Shown: positions 54,342-62,845 of the stretch, piece by piece
Layout of the letters: every line of letters starts with the position of its first letter
Numbering within the stretch: the first letter of the stretch is position 1
Assembly (NCBI RefSeq): GCF_900177295.1
Contig: NZ_FWZX01000003.1
Location: forward strand, 113,677-177,676
Source: Tistlia consotensis USBA 355
Lineage (GTDB): Bacteria > Pseudomonadota > Alphaproteobacteria > Kiloniellales > DSM-21159
Direction: 5' to 3'
Length of the DNA: 64,000 bases
The notes under the pieces: generated by a model
Database searches by the model: none
What the model saw: only the letters and a program-made list of their open reading frames with translations
Told to the model about the DNA's origin: nothing
Translations under genes and position numbers: made by a program

Positions 54342-56716
54342 ATGGAAGCCAGCGTCTCGAGCGATGCACCCGGCGCACCCGGCACGCCGCCGACCTGGAC
54401 GAGCAGCGCCAAGGACATGGTCGGCTGCACGCTGGGCGGTTCGCATCTCTGGTTCACCCTGGGCTTCGGCATCGTCAACGAGGTCTACTATCCGCGCGTC
54501 GACATCCCGCAGATCCGCGACCTCGGCTTCATCGTCGCCGACGGCAAGGGCTTCTGGGCGGAGGTCAAGCGGATCGAGCGCTACTCGGTCCGCCTGATCG
54601 AGCCGGGCGTGCCGGCGGTCGAGATCGTCCACGATCACGAGCGCTACAGGCTCCGCCTGCGCATCGCGCCCGACCAGCGGCGCGACGTCCTGGCGATCGA
54701 GTGCCGGCTCGAAGGCGACGCGGATCTGCGCCTCTATGCGCTGCTCGCGCCGCATCTCGGCGCGACCGGCTGGGACAACAGCGCCAGCGTCGCGCCCTGC
54801 CGCGGCCGCAGGATCCTCTGCGCCGAACAGGGTCCCTTCGGCGTCGCGCTCGCCGCGGCGGACGAGCATCAGCGGGACGCCTTCGCACGGGTCAGCGCCG
54901 GCTATGTCGGCGTCAGCGACGGCTGGCAGGATTTCGCGCGTCACGGCGCGATGACCTGGGAATACCGGTCGGCCCGTGCCGGCAATGTCGCCATGATGGG
55001 CGAGCTGCCGCGCCATGCCGTTCTCGCGCTCGGCCTGGGGACCAGCGCCGCTGCCGCGGCGACGCTCGCGGTCTCGTCGCTCCTGCAGCCGTTCGACGAG
55101 CTGCTGCGGCAGCAGGTCGCGGCGTGGGAGGCATGGCATGTCGGCCGCCGCGCCGTCTGCCCGCTGCCGCCGAAGGTGCCGCCGGTGATCGACGCCCAGC
55201 TGATGACGTCGTCGGTCGTGCTGCGGTCCCATATCGACAAGACCTTTCCCGGCGCCATGGTCGCCAGCCTCAGCGTTCCCTGGGGCAACACGAGCAACCA
55301 GCGCGGCGGCTATCACCTGGTCTGGCCGCGCGACCTCGTCCAATGCGCCGTGGCGATCCTCGCCTTCGGCGCCCAGGAGGAGGCGAGGCAGACCCTGCGT
55401 TACCTCATCGCCACGCAGCGCGACGACGGGCGGTGGAACCAGTGCCAGTGGCTCGGCGGAACGCCCTACTGGCAGGGCATCCAGCTCGACGAGGCCGGCT
55501 TTCCCGTCCTTCTTGCCGCTGCCTTGGCCGAGCGCGGCGTCCTGGGCGGGATCGAGGTCCGCGACATGACCCGGCGCGCCCTCGCCCATATCGCCGGCGC
55601 CGGCCCGAGCAGCCAGCAGGATCGCTGGGAGGAGAACGAAGGGATCAACCCCTTCACCCTGGCCGTCTGCATCGCCGCGCTCGTCGCCGGCGCCGGGTTT
55701 CTCGACGAGCCGGCGAAAGGCTGGGCGCTCGCACTGGCCGATTTCTGGAACGCGAACGTCGAGTCCTGGCTGGCGGTCAGCGGCAGCGAGACGGGATGCC
55801 GCGTCGGCGTCGCGCGCCACTATGTCCGCGTCGCGCCGCCGCGAATCGTCGAGGATCCGCAGGCGCTCCAGGATCTGATCGCGATCCGCAACCGTGGCGG
55901 AGACGCCGGCACCGCCGCGGCGGAGGAGATCGGAACCGAATTCCTTCAGCTGGTCCGCTTCGGGCTCCGCAGCGCCGACGACCCGCTGATCCGGGATTCC
56001 CTCCGCGTCGTCGACGCGGTGCTGAAGACCGACACGCCCCGCGGGCCCGTCTGGCACCGCTACAACGGCGACGGCTATGGCGAGCACGACGACGGTCGGC
56101 CGTTCGACGGCGCGGGAACCGGGCGGGGCTGGCCGCTGCTCACCGGGGAGCGTGGCCACTACGAGCTGATGGCCGCGCCGAAGCGCTGCCCTATCTCGAG
56201 GCGATGGCCGCCATGACCAGCCCCTGCGGCATGATTCCGGAGCAGGTCTGGGACGGCGATGCCCTGCCCGCGCGCCGGCTGTTCCCGGGCCGGCCGTCGG
56301 GATCCGCGATGCCGCTGGCATGGGCCCATGCCGAGTTCATCAAGCTGGCGCTGTCGCGCGAGCTCGGCCGGCCCGCCGACCGGCCGCAGGCGGTGTGGCA
56401 GCGCTACCAGGGACGGCGCCGGGCCGCCGGCTACGCGTTCTGGTGGCCGCACGCGCCGATCGCCGCCGCTCCCGCCGGGGCCCGCCTCGCGATCGCGCTG
56501 CCGCGGCCGGCGATGGTGCACTGGGGCGTCAACGGCTGGCACGACCTGGCCGACGCGATGACGGAAGACAGCGGCCTCGGCTTCCAGGTCGCCACGCTCG
56601 AGGTCGCCACCCTGCGCGCCGGCGACCGGATCGACTTCACCTGGCGATGGCGGGACAGCGGGGAATGGCAGGGCCGCGACTATCGGGTCTCCGTCGCGCC
56701 CGCCGCCGGGGACTGA
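54342..56716 (+). pseudogene. GH15 glucoamylase-type glycosidase with N-terminal supersandwich domain, frameshifted
   Basis: ATG 54342 follows GAGGAGGA. Residues ~20-270 form the N-terminal beta domain (GlucodextN type; LGFGIVNEVYYPRVDIPQIRD), then an alpha/alpha barrel: RGGYHLVWPRDLVQ, GTPYWQGIQLDE and the catalytic-acid region RWEENEGINPFTL (Glu430/431). The frame breaks near 56178-56180 (residue ~613). As read, translation stops at 56216; one missing base before 56180 would restore EALPYLEAMAAMTSPCGMIPEQVWD, and the rest of the protein runs to TGA 56714-56716. It hydrolyses alpha-glucans, dextrans or trehalose. It has no signal peptide, so it is cytoplasmic and fits trehalose/glycogen turnover with otsA. 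Confidence 0.85.
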
Positions 56717-56726
56717 ACGCGGCGAT

Positions 56727-56742
56727 CCGCCGGGCCCGGCGG
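56727..56742. terminator. G+C-rich palindrome between convergent genes
   Basis: CCGCCGGGCCCGGCGG is a perfect 16-bp palindrome (6-bp stem, GGCC loop) in the 35-base gap between the convergent GH15 and DNA-glycosylase genes. There is no T-tract, so bidirectional termination is only a suggestion. Confidence 0.3.
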
Positions 56743-56751
56743 CAGCCCGCG

Positions 56752-57342
56752 TCAACCGCGCAGGCTGCGCGGGCCGCTGACCCAGGGGCTGCCGCTCTCG
56801 TAGAAGCGCAGCGGCCGGTCGGCTTCCTTCGTCAATCCGATGCGGACGCTCCGCGCGGGCTGCACCGCGGGCCGGCCGTCGACGCCCAGCCAGAGCGGCC
56901 CCGCGGCACAGAGGTCGACTCCGTCGCAGCGCCGGTCGATCGCCATTGCGGCCGCGAGCCGCCCCGGCCCCCTGGCCAGCTCCGTCAGCCGTTCCGTGCC
57001 GCGACGCTGCTGCATGACGGCCAGGCCTTCCAGCGGCTCCAGGGCGCGCAGCAGCACCCCGGCTCCGATGCCCCGCCGCTCGGCCGCGACGTTGCACATC
57101 CAGGACGAGCCGTAGGCGAGATAGATGTAGGCGTGCCCCCTGGCGAGGAAGAGAGAGCGATTGGCGACCGTCATGCCGATGAAGGCATGGCCCGCGGCGT
57201 CGCCGACCGGATAGGCCTCGGTCTCGACGATCCGGCCGCTGGTCCTGGCGCCGTCGTGGTCGCGGACGAGCAGCTTGCCGACGAGAAAGCGCGCCAGCTC
57301 GACCGTGTCTTCCGGCAGCTCCGACCGGCGCAGGCGACGCAA
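56752..57342 (-). CDS. 3-methyladenine DNA glycosylase (AAG/MPG type)
   Basis: About 196 residues from a TTG at 57342; the start is uncertain because no ATG or GTG lies in frame nearby, and an ATG at 57393-57395 is in another frame. Family motifs are clear: VELARFLVGKLLV, GRIVETEAYPVGDAAGHAF, NRSLFLARGHAYIYLAYGSSWMCNV, GVLLRALEPLEG, LARGPGRLAAAMAI and GPRSLRG at the C-terminus. It removes alkylated purines in base-excision repair. It lies downstream of the emrB-like gene on the same strand. Confidence 0.85.
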   Translation of the reverse strand: MRRLRRSELPEDTVELARFLVGKLLVRDHDGARTSGRIVETEAYPVGDAAGHAFIGMTVANRSLFLARGHAYIYLAYGSSWMCNVAAERRGIGAGVLLRALEPLEGLAVMQQRRGTERLTELARGPGRLAAAMAIDRRCDGVDLCAAGPLWLGVDGRPAVQPARSVRIGLTKEADRPLRFYESGSPWVSGPRSLRG

Positions 57343-57407
57343 GCGGCCGTCTCGGGCGCACTCGGCCGGACCGGCCGGCCGATCCGACCCGGCATTTCGG
57401 TGAGGGC

Positions 57408-59042
57408 TCAATGCGCGCCGCCGCCGCCGAGATGATCGGCCTTGCGCAGCAGGGCGATGGCGACGAGAGCGAGGACCATGACGGCACCGATCAGGTAGAA
57501 GGCATCGCCATAGGCCATGATCGTCGCCTGGCGGCGGACCAGCCGGCCGATCGCCACCACCGCCTCGTGCCGGGCGACCGCGATGTCGCTGACGCCGTGG
57601 GCCATGAACCGGGCGGCGAGCGAGTCGATGCGCTGGTGCGTCGCCGGCTCGAACGGCGAGACCGCGCCGGTCAGGACGTTCGAGTGGAACTGCTCGCGCT
57701 TGGTCAGGAAGGTCTGCAGCGCGGCGATGCCGATCGCGCCGCCGAGATTGCGCATCATGTTGAACAGCGCCGAGGCCGAGCCGGCGTTCTCCGCCTCGAT
57801 GCCCGCCGTGGCGATCGCCGACAGCGGCGCCAGGATGACCGCCTGGCCGAACGCGCGCACCAGGTTGGGCACGAAGAACTGGTCGCCGGAGAAGTCGTTG
57901 GAGAGATGAGTCGACAGGAAGTTGCTGGCCGCAAAGAGCGCGAAGCCGACGCCGACCAGGAGGCGCACGTCGCCCTTCTTCATCAGCCAGGGCACGAGCG
58001 GGATCAGCGCCAGTTGCGGCAGGCCGACCCAGGCCAGGACCTCGCCGATCTGCTCGGCATTGTAGCCCTGGACCTGCGACAGGTAGAGCGGCAGGACGAA
58101 GACCGAGCCGTAGAGGGCGGAGCCGAGCAGGAAGTTCGCGAAGCTGCCGAAGCCGAAATTGCGCCGGATCAGCAGCCGAAGATTCAGCAGGGGCTTGCTC
58201 GCGGTCAGCTCGACCCACAGGAACAGGGCGAGCGCCGCCGCGGCGACGATCGACAGGCGAACGATGAACGGCGAGCCGAACCAGTCGTCCTTGTTGCCTT
58301 CCTCGAGAACCGTCTGCAGGGCGCCCAGGCCGATCGCCATGGTGATCACGCCGGCCCAGTCGCCCTGCCTGATCAGGCCGAGCTGCATCGGGGCGCGCTC
58401 GAGCGAGGCCCACAGCATGACCACCATGATCCCGCCCGGCACCAGATTGACGTAGAAGATGTACTGCCAGCCGTAGGTGTCGTTCAGATAGCCGCCGATC
58501 GTCGGGCCGATCGCCGGCGCGAACGTCGCCGAGACCGCGAACAGCGCCATGCCGATCGCCTGCCTGGACTTGGGCAGCAGGGTGATGATCAGGGTGAAGG
58601 CCATCGGGATCAGCACCCCACCGGTGAAGCCCTGGAACGCGCGGACCACGATCATCTCGCCGAGGCTGTGGGTCTGCGCGCAGGCCGCCGAGAAGACCAG
58701 GAACAGCACGGAGTTGGCGAGGAGGTAGAGGCGGACCGAGAACACCCGCGCCAGCCAGGCGGTCAGCGGGATCACGATGATCTCGGTGATCAGGTACGAG
58801 GTCGAGATCCATCCGCCGTCGTCGATGCCGGCGCCGATCGCGCCCTGGATGTCCGCCAGCGACGAGTTGACGATCTGGATGTTGAGGACCGCCATGAAGG
58901 CGCCGAGCGTCGCCGCGATGACGGCGATCCAGGTCCGCACCGGGACGGTCTCTGCGCCGCCCGCTGCTCCCGGCACCGCGGCGGCGGCAGCCGGCCGCGG
59001 CAAGGCGGGGCGGTCGGTGACGGCGAGGTCCGCCATGGTCAT
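57408..59042 (-). CDS. DHA2-family MFS efflux transporter (EmrB-like)
   Basis: 544 residues, about 14 transmembrane spans. DHA2 signatures: VLNIQIVNSSLADIQGAIGA, WISTSYLITEIIVIPLTAWL, FALFAVSATFAPAIGPTIGGYLNDTYGW-type motif C (about 160-187) and NAGSASALFNMMRNLGGAIGIA. It is coded 42 bases after its adaptor gene, forming an EmrAB-like pump. Motif copy E lies upstream of this operon, so it probably belongs to the same regulon as the first exporter. Confidence 0.92.
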   Translation of the reverse strand: MTMADLAVTDRPALPRPAAAAAVPGAAGGAETVPVRTWIAVIAATLGAFMAVLNIQIVNSSLADIQGAIGAGIDDGGWISTSYLITEIIVIPLTAWLARVFSVRLYLLANSVLFLVFSAACAQTHSLGEMIVVRAFQGFTGGVLIPMAFTLIITLLPKSRQAIGMALFAVSATFAPAIGPTIGGYLNDTYGWQYIFYVNLVPGGIMVVMLWASLERAPMQLGLIRQGDWAGVITMAIGLGALQTVLEEGNKDDWFGSPFIVRLSIVAAAALALFLWVELTASKPLLNLRLLIRRNFGFGSFANFLLGSALYGSVFVLPLYLSQVQGYNAEQIGEVLAWVGLPQLALIPLVPWLMKKGDVRLLVGVGFALFAASNFLSTHLSNDFSGDQFFVPNLVRAFGQAVILAPLSAIATAGIEAENAGSASALFNMMRNLGGAIGIAALQTFLTKREQFHSNVLTGAVSPFEPATHQRIDSLAARFMAHGVSDIAVARHEAVVAIGRLVRRQATIMAYGDAFYLIGAVMVLALVAIALLRKADHLGGGGAH

Positions 59043-59084
59043 CGTCCTCGTCTCAGGCCCAGGCCGTGCCGGGAGCTGGCCGCA

Positions 59085-60254
59085 TCATCCGTCGCCGCCG
59101 GGCACCGTCGCGGCGCCGCCGCGACCGGTCGCGAGCCGATCGGCCTGCACCCGCTCCGCCATCGCGGTCGGCCTCGTGTCGACCGTCGGCTCGACCGACA
59201 TGCCGGGCCGCAGCCTGCCGGCGAGCGCATCGTCGTCGAGCCGGATCTTCACCGGGATGCGCTGGACGATCTTGGTGAAGTTGCCGGTCGCGTTGTCGGG
59301 CGGCAGCAGCGCGAATTCCAGGCCGCTGCCCGGCGACAGGCTGTCGACATGGCCGCGCAGCTCTGTGCCGGGGAAGCCGTCCACGGCGATCCGGACCGGC
59401 TGGCCGGCGCGCACGTCGGTGAGCTGCGTCTCCTTGAAGTTCGCGATGACGTAGACAGCGTGGAGCGGCACCACCGCCATCAGCTGGGTCCCGGCCTGCA
59501 CGAACTGCCCGACCCGAAGCGACCGCGCGCCGACCGTGCCGTCCACCGGCGCGGTGATCACGGTATAGGAGAGGTTCAGCTCCGCCTGGTGCGCGATCGC
59601 GCGGCTGCGATCGAGCTGGGCCTGGGCCTTGTCGCGCTCGGTCGCCAGGACGACCAGCCGCTTCTCGGCGGCGACCAGCCCGGCGCGCTCCCGCCGCAGC
59701 TCCGCGGCCCGCTCCCGGGAGGCCGCTTCGGTCTGCTGCGCGCGCTGCACCGTGCCGAAGCCGGTCTTCATCAGGTTGCGGTAGCGGACGCGGTCCTGGT
59801 CGGCGAAGGTCAGCGCGGCGGCCGCCGCGGCGATCGCCGCCGTCTGCTGGTCGACCAGCGAGTGCTGCAAGCCGGTCTGGGCGTCGATGTTGTCGATGGC
59901 GGCCCGGGCGGCCTCGACGTCGGCGCGCGCCTGGTCGAGCGAGGCCTGGAAGTCGCGGGCATCGATGCGCGCCAGCACCTCGCCGGCCCGCACGCGCTCG
60001 TTGTCCTGGACCAGCACCTCGGCGATGTAGCCGGAGACCTTGGGCGCGACGGTGGTGTAGTCGGCCTGCAGGTAGGCGTCGTCGGTCGACTCCAGGAAGC
60101 GGCCCACGGTCCAGTAGCGGTAGCCGTAATGAGCGCTGGCCGCGACTCCGCCCGCGAGCACCACGCCGAGCCCGATCCGTTTCAGGCTGATCCTGTGGCG
60201 CAGCGGCCGTTTCGCTCGGTCCGGCGGCGTGGGAGACGCGTTGTCCTTCGGCAT
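59085..60254 (-). CDS. HlyD/EmrA-family periplasmic adaptor
   Basis: Start ATG 60254 preferred (AGGTGG 6 bases upstream); a GTG at 60263 is also in frame. 389 residues: one N-terminal membrane span (IGLGVVLAGGVAASAHYGYRYW region), STDDAYLQADYTTVAPKVSG, first lipoyl half with NERVRAGEVLARID, a long coiled coil, the second lipoyl half and FKETQLTDVRAGQPVRIAV. It connects the EmrB-like pump to an outer-membrane factor encoded elsewhere. Motif copy E lies about 96 bases upstream of this ATG. Confidence 0.9.
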   Translation of the reverse strand: MPKDNASPTPPDRAKRPLRHRISLKRIGLGVVLAGGVAASAHYGYRYWTVGRFLESTDDAYLQADYTTVAPKVSGYIAEVLVQDNERVRAGEVLARIDARDFQASLDQARADVEAARAAIDNIDAQTGLQHSLVDQQTAAIAAAAAALTFADQDRVRYRNLMKTGFGTVQRAQQTEAASRERAAELRRERAGLVAAEKRLVVLATERDKAQAQLDRSRAIAHQAELNLSYTVITAPVDGTVGARSLRVGQFVQAGTQLMAVVPLHAVYVIANFKETQLTDVRAGQPVRIAVDGFPGTELRGHVDSLSPGSGLEFALLPPDNATGNFTKIVQRIPVKIRLDDDALAGRLRPGMSVEPTVDTRPTAMAERVQADRLATGRGGAATVPGGDG

Positions 60255-60607
60255 AATGTCCACCTGCGCATCCAGCGACGGCGGGCGCCAGCCGGGGCCA
60301 GGCGCCGCTACGCCGTATTCCTAAGGATGGGAGACATCCGTCTGCGGATCGATTGAACGAAGGTATCGCCGATACCTAAGTGTGAATCGGCAGGGAATAA
60401 TGGCTCTAGCCTTCTCCTTAAGCGCTGCCGGGAGCGCCTTGCCGGCCTTGGCGCCGAGTCGCTTCAGCCGCTCGGCCGGCCTGCTTCCCTGAGGCTCCCC
60501 CGGTTGGTATGAGAGTCCGTCATCAGCAGGTTCGACGGAGCGCTCGCCATCCGCAAGGCTTCTCGATCCCCATGCCTCGCGGCGCCCGAAGGGATGTCCG
60601 GGCGCCG
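60255..60607. other. Intergenic region upstream of emrA
   Basis: About 350 bases between the emrA-like gene and the porin gene. It contains motif copy E with its palindrome, then an A+T-richer stretch (about 60376-60425) that could be promoter DNA. No convincing gene or RNA was seen. Confidence 0.6.
60350..60378 (-). promoter_or_regulatory. Shared promoter motif, copy E, with near-perfect palindrome
   Basis: Minus-strand CGATACCTTCGTTCAATCG (60350-60368), pointing to emrA. It overlaps the inverted repeat AAGGTATCG-C-CGATACCTA (60360-60378), symmetric except for the last base pair. Its core is identical to copy B apart from the central base. Confidence 0.75.
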
Positions 60608-61999
60608 CTAGAACTTCGCCGTCAGGGTCAGTTCGAGGTAGTCGACGGGCTCGTGCTCGCCGGTATCGCGCAGGAACGCGCCCGGCTCGACATGGGTGTA
60701 GATCGCCGTGAAGGCGAGGTTCGGGGTCAGGGCGTACTCGCTGTTCAGCGAGACGGCACTGGCGACGAAGCGCTCGCCGCTGCCGTTGGAAGCCCGCAAC
60801 AGCCGGCCGGAGGGAGCGTAGACGCCGTCGGCGGTGCTGTAGCGGAAGAAGAAGTTGACGTCGGCCGTGACCGTCCAGTCGTCGCTCGGCGAGAGCTCGA
60901 CGCCGGGATGGAGATTGAAGAAGTTGCGCGGCCCCAGCACCGCCGCTTCCGAGAAGTAGTTGCCGCGCGGGAACAGCGGATTGAAGGTGCCGAGCGTGCC
61001 GTCGTTCGGGTCCTCGTCGCCGCTTGCGACGTTGGCGCTGAGGAAGGCGCGCGGCGCCAGCGGCGCCTCCGGCCAGCGGTAGCCGGTCTCGGAAGCCAAG
61101 GTCCAGGCGCGGATGGAGTCGCCGCCGAAGCGACCGAACTGATAGAGCCCTTCCCAGTTGACGTCCCACGGCCCCGCCCGGCCCGACCAGCGCAACCCGA
61201 GCGAATGGCGCAGCTCGTCGGCCGTGCCCTGCTGGTAGCGGCCGGCGGCGTCGTGAAAGCCGAGATAATAAAGGTCCAGCTTTCCAAACGGCAGAAAGCC
61301 GGGCCGGCCGACGCCGTAGAGGCCCCAGAGCGCCTTGTCGTCGTCGGCCTGGTCGTCGAAGACGCCGACCTCGTTGCGCCGCGGCCGGCCGAACAGGCCG
61401 TCGACGCGCCAGTCTGGCGTCGCGAAGATCAGCCGGCCGGCATCGAAGCTGCGTCGCACGCCGGTGCCTTCGCGCACGTCGACCAGGCGGCCGGAACCGA
61501 GCTCCAGCTCCTGGCGCCCGGCGCGCAGGCCGATGCGACCGCCCTGCCCGAGCGGCTGGCCGAGCTCCAGGAAGGCGTTCTGCAGCTGCAGGCGGTCCTC
61601 GTCGGGCGGCGCGGCGCCGCCCGCCCTGCCCGCCTCGAGGGCACTGGACAGCTGCCCGAAGACGCGGACCTGCGGGCCGAGGTGCAGGTCGCCCTGCAGC
61701 ACAGCGCGCTGCAGCCAGACGCCGTGCGGATCCTGCGGGTCCTCGCCGAAGGTCGGGTTGCCGGTGAACTCGTAGCGCTCGCGCAGCTCGCCGCCCAGGC
61801 CGAGCCAGGCACTGGCGTCGGGGCCGAGCGCCATGCGCTTGAGGGCGTCGAGCGGCCGGGCGGCGCCGGCCGCGGCGTCGAAGCCGCTCCAGTCCTCGTC
61901 GAAACGCACCTTGGCGAAGCCCGGGCGGCCGCCGGCGAGCGCGGGCGACGCTGCCGCCAGCAGCGCCCCCGCGGCGAGCAGGACGAGCGTGCGCCTCAT
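60608..61999 (-). CDS. Alginate-export/AlgE-type outer-membrane porin
   Basis: 463 residues from ATG 61999. The N-terminus is a signal peptide (LVLLAAGALLAAASPALA, cleavage after ALA). The remainder consists of alternating amphipathic strands ending in Phe (LTLTAKF), the usual C-terminal signature for BAM-assembled beta barrels. GLGGELRERYEFTGNP, RAGRQELELGSGRLVD and DLYYLGF correspond to conserved strands of the alginate-export family. It probably forms an outer-membrane channel; the substrate is not defined. Its start overlaps the doxX stop (ATGA). Confidence 0.82.
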   Translation of the reverse strand: MRRTLVLLAAGALLAAASPALAGGRPGFAKVRFDEDWSGFDAAAGAARPLDALKRMALGPDASAWLGLGGELRERYEFTGNPTFGEDPQDPHGVWLQRAVLQGDLHLGPQVRVFGQLSSALEAGRAGGAAPPDEDRLQLQNAFLELGQPLGQGGRIGLRAGRQELELGSGRLVDVREGTGVRRSFDAGRLIFATPDWRVDGLFGRPRRNEVGVFDDQADDDKALWGLYGVGRPGFLPFGKLDLYYLGFHDAAGRYQQGTADELRHSLGLRWSGRAGPWDVNWEGLYQFGRFGGDSIRAWTLASETGYRWPEAPLAPRAFLSANVASGDEDPNDGTLGTFNPLFPRGNYFSEAAVLGPRNFFNLHPGVELSPSDDWTVTADVNFFFRYSTADGVYAPSGRLLRASNGSGERFVASAVSLNSEYALTPNLAFTAIYTHVEPGAFLRDTGEHEPVDYLELTLTAKF

Positions 62000-62418
62000 G
62001 CGGCGGCCCGCCGCCGCCCCGGCACCGCCAGGCTCAGGGGCCCCGGGCCGACGGCGGCGAGCAGCAGGAAACCGCCGATCAGGCCGAGGTGCTCCAGGAA
62101 GGTGGTCAGCTCGTGACCGCGCGCCGCTGCGGGCGCCGCCCAGAAGGCGTGCGCCGCCAGTGTTGCCAGCAGAGTGAAGAGCGCGAGCGCGAGCGCGCCC
62201 CACCGGGCCGCCAGGCCGGTCAGCACGGCCAGCCCGCCGAGCAGCTGGACCGCGACGGTCGCGGCCAGCGCCAGGCCCGGCAGCGGCAGGCCGAGGCCGG
62301 CGACCTCGGCGAGCCCTCCGGGCCAGTCGAGCGCCTTGGTCACGCCGCTGACCAGGAAGACGGTGGCGAGGCAGGCGCGCGCGGCCAACTGCAGCCATGC
62401 GGGCGTCGCGGCGCTCAT
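61996..62418 (-). CDS. DoxX-family integral membrane protein
   Basis: 140 residues with four predicted spans (about 10-30, 48-68, 72-95, 108-128). RACLATVFLVSGVTKALDWPGG and FLEHLGLIGGFLLLA are typical of DoxX/DoxD membrane proteins, which are linked to thiosulfate or redox functions in some species but mostly uncharacterised. It is flanked by ATGA overlaps with both neighbours, so it is part of a tight envelope operon. Confidence 0.85.
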   Translation of the reverse strand: MSAATPAWLQLAARACLATVFLVSGVTKALDWPGGLAEVAGLGLPLPGLALAATVAVQLLGGLAVLTGLAARWGALALALFTLLATLAAHAFWAAPAAARGHELTTFLEHLGLIGGFLLLAAVGPGPLSLAVPGRRRAAA

Positions 62419-62612
62419 CGTGGCGGCACCTCGACCGCCGCGGCCGGCGCCGGCGGTCCCAGCGCGAGGTCCGCGGCCATGAACCCCAGTGTCATGGTGA
62501 CGACCAGCAGCGCCCCGACCAGGCGCGGCGGCGCCGGCAGCGGCAGGTCGAGCCAGCGGCAGGCGGCGCCGATCGCGAGGCCGAGCAGCAGGCCGAGCAG
62601 CGCCTGGGTCAT
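62415..62612 (-). CDS. XapX-domain small membrane protein (copy 2)
   Basis: 65 residues, two hydrophobic spans: LLGLLLGLAIGAACRWLDLP and PPRLVGALLVVTMTLGFMA. The G-x2-C-R ... LP-x-PAPP ... GALLVVTMTLG pattern matches the XapX (DUF1427) family, whose function is not well known. It overlaps doxX and the other XapX gene by four bases. Confidence 0.82.
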   Translation of the reverse strand: MTQALLGLLLGLAIGAACRWLDLPLPAPPRLVGALLVVTMTLGFMAADLALGPPAPAAAVEVPPR

Positions 62613-62833
62613 GGCCGCGCGCTCCGGCCGACGGCGGCGCCCGTCGGCCCGCCGCAGAGCGCGCGGTTGCGCGATTCCCGCGTCATCAGCCGGTCGACCG
62701 CGATGTAGCCGAGGGTCATGGCGACGACCAGGGCCGCGCCGATCAGCACCGGCGGCGCCGGCAGCGGCAGTGCGGCGAGCCGGCAGCCGACGCCGATCAG
62801 GAAGGCGAGCAGGAAGCCGAGTGCGATCTTCAT
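62609..62833 (-). CDS. XapX-domain small membrane protein (copy 1)
   Basis: 74 residues. The first ~50 residues (ALGFLLAFLIGVGCRLAALP, then PAPPVLIGAALVVAMTLGYI) are clearly related to copy 2, so the pair arose by tandem duplication. A hydrophilic tail of about 25 residues follows. It lies 12 bases after the MFS gene on the same strand. Confidence 0.82.
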   Translation of the reverse strand: MKIALGFLLAFLIGVGCRLAALPLPAPPVLIGAALVVAMTLGYIAVDRLMTRESRNRALCGGPTGAAVGRSARP

Positions 62834-62845
62834 GGAACTGTCTCC

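Noticed and set aside
57171-57395. ATG at 57393-57395 as the glycosylase start via another frameshift
   Set aside because: No ribosome site precedes it, and the glycosylase motifs are complete from the TTG at 57342, so a fourth frameshift is not needed.
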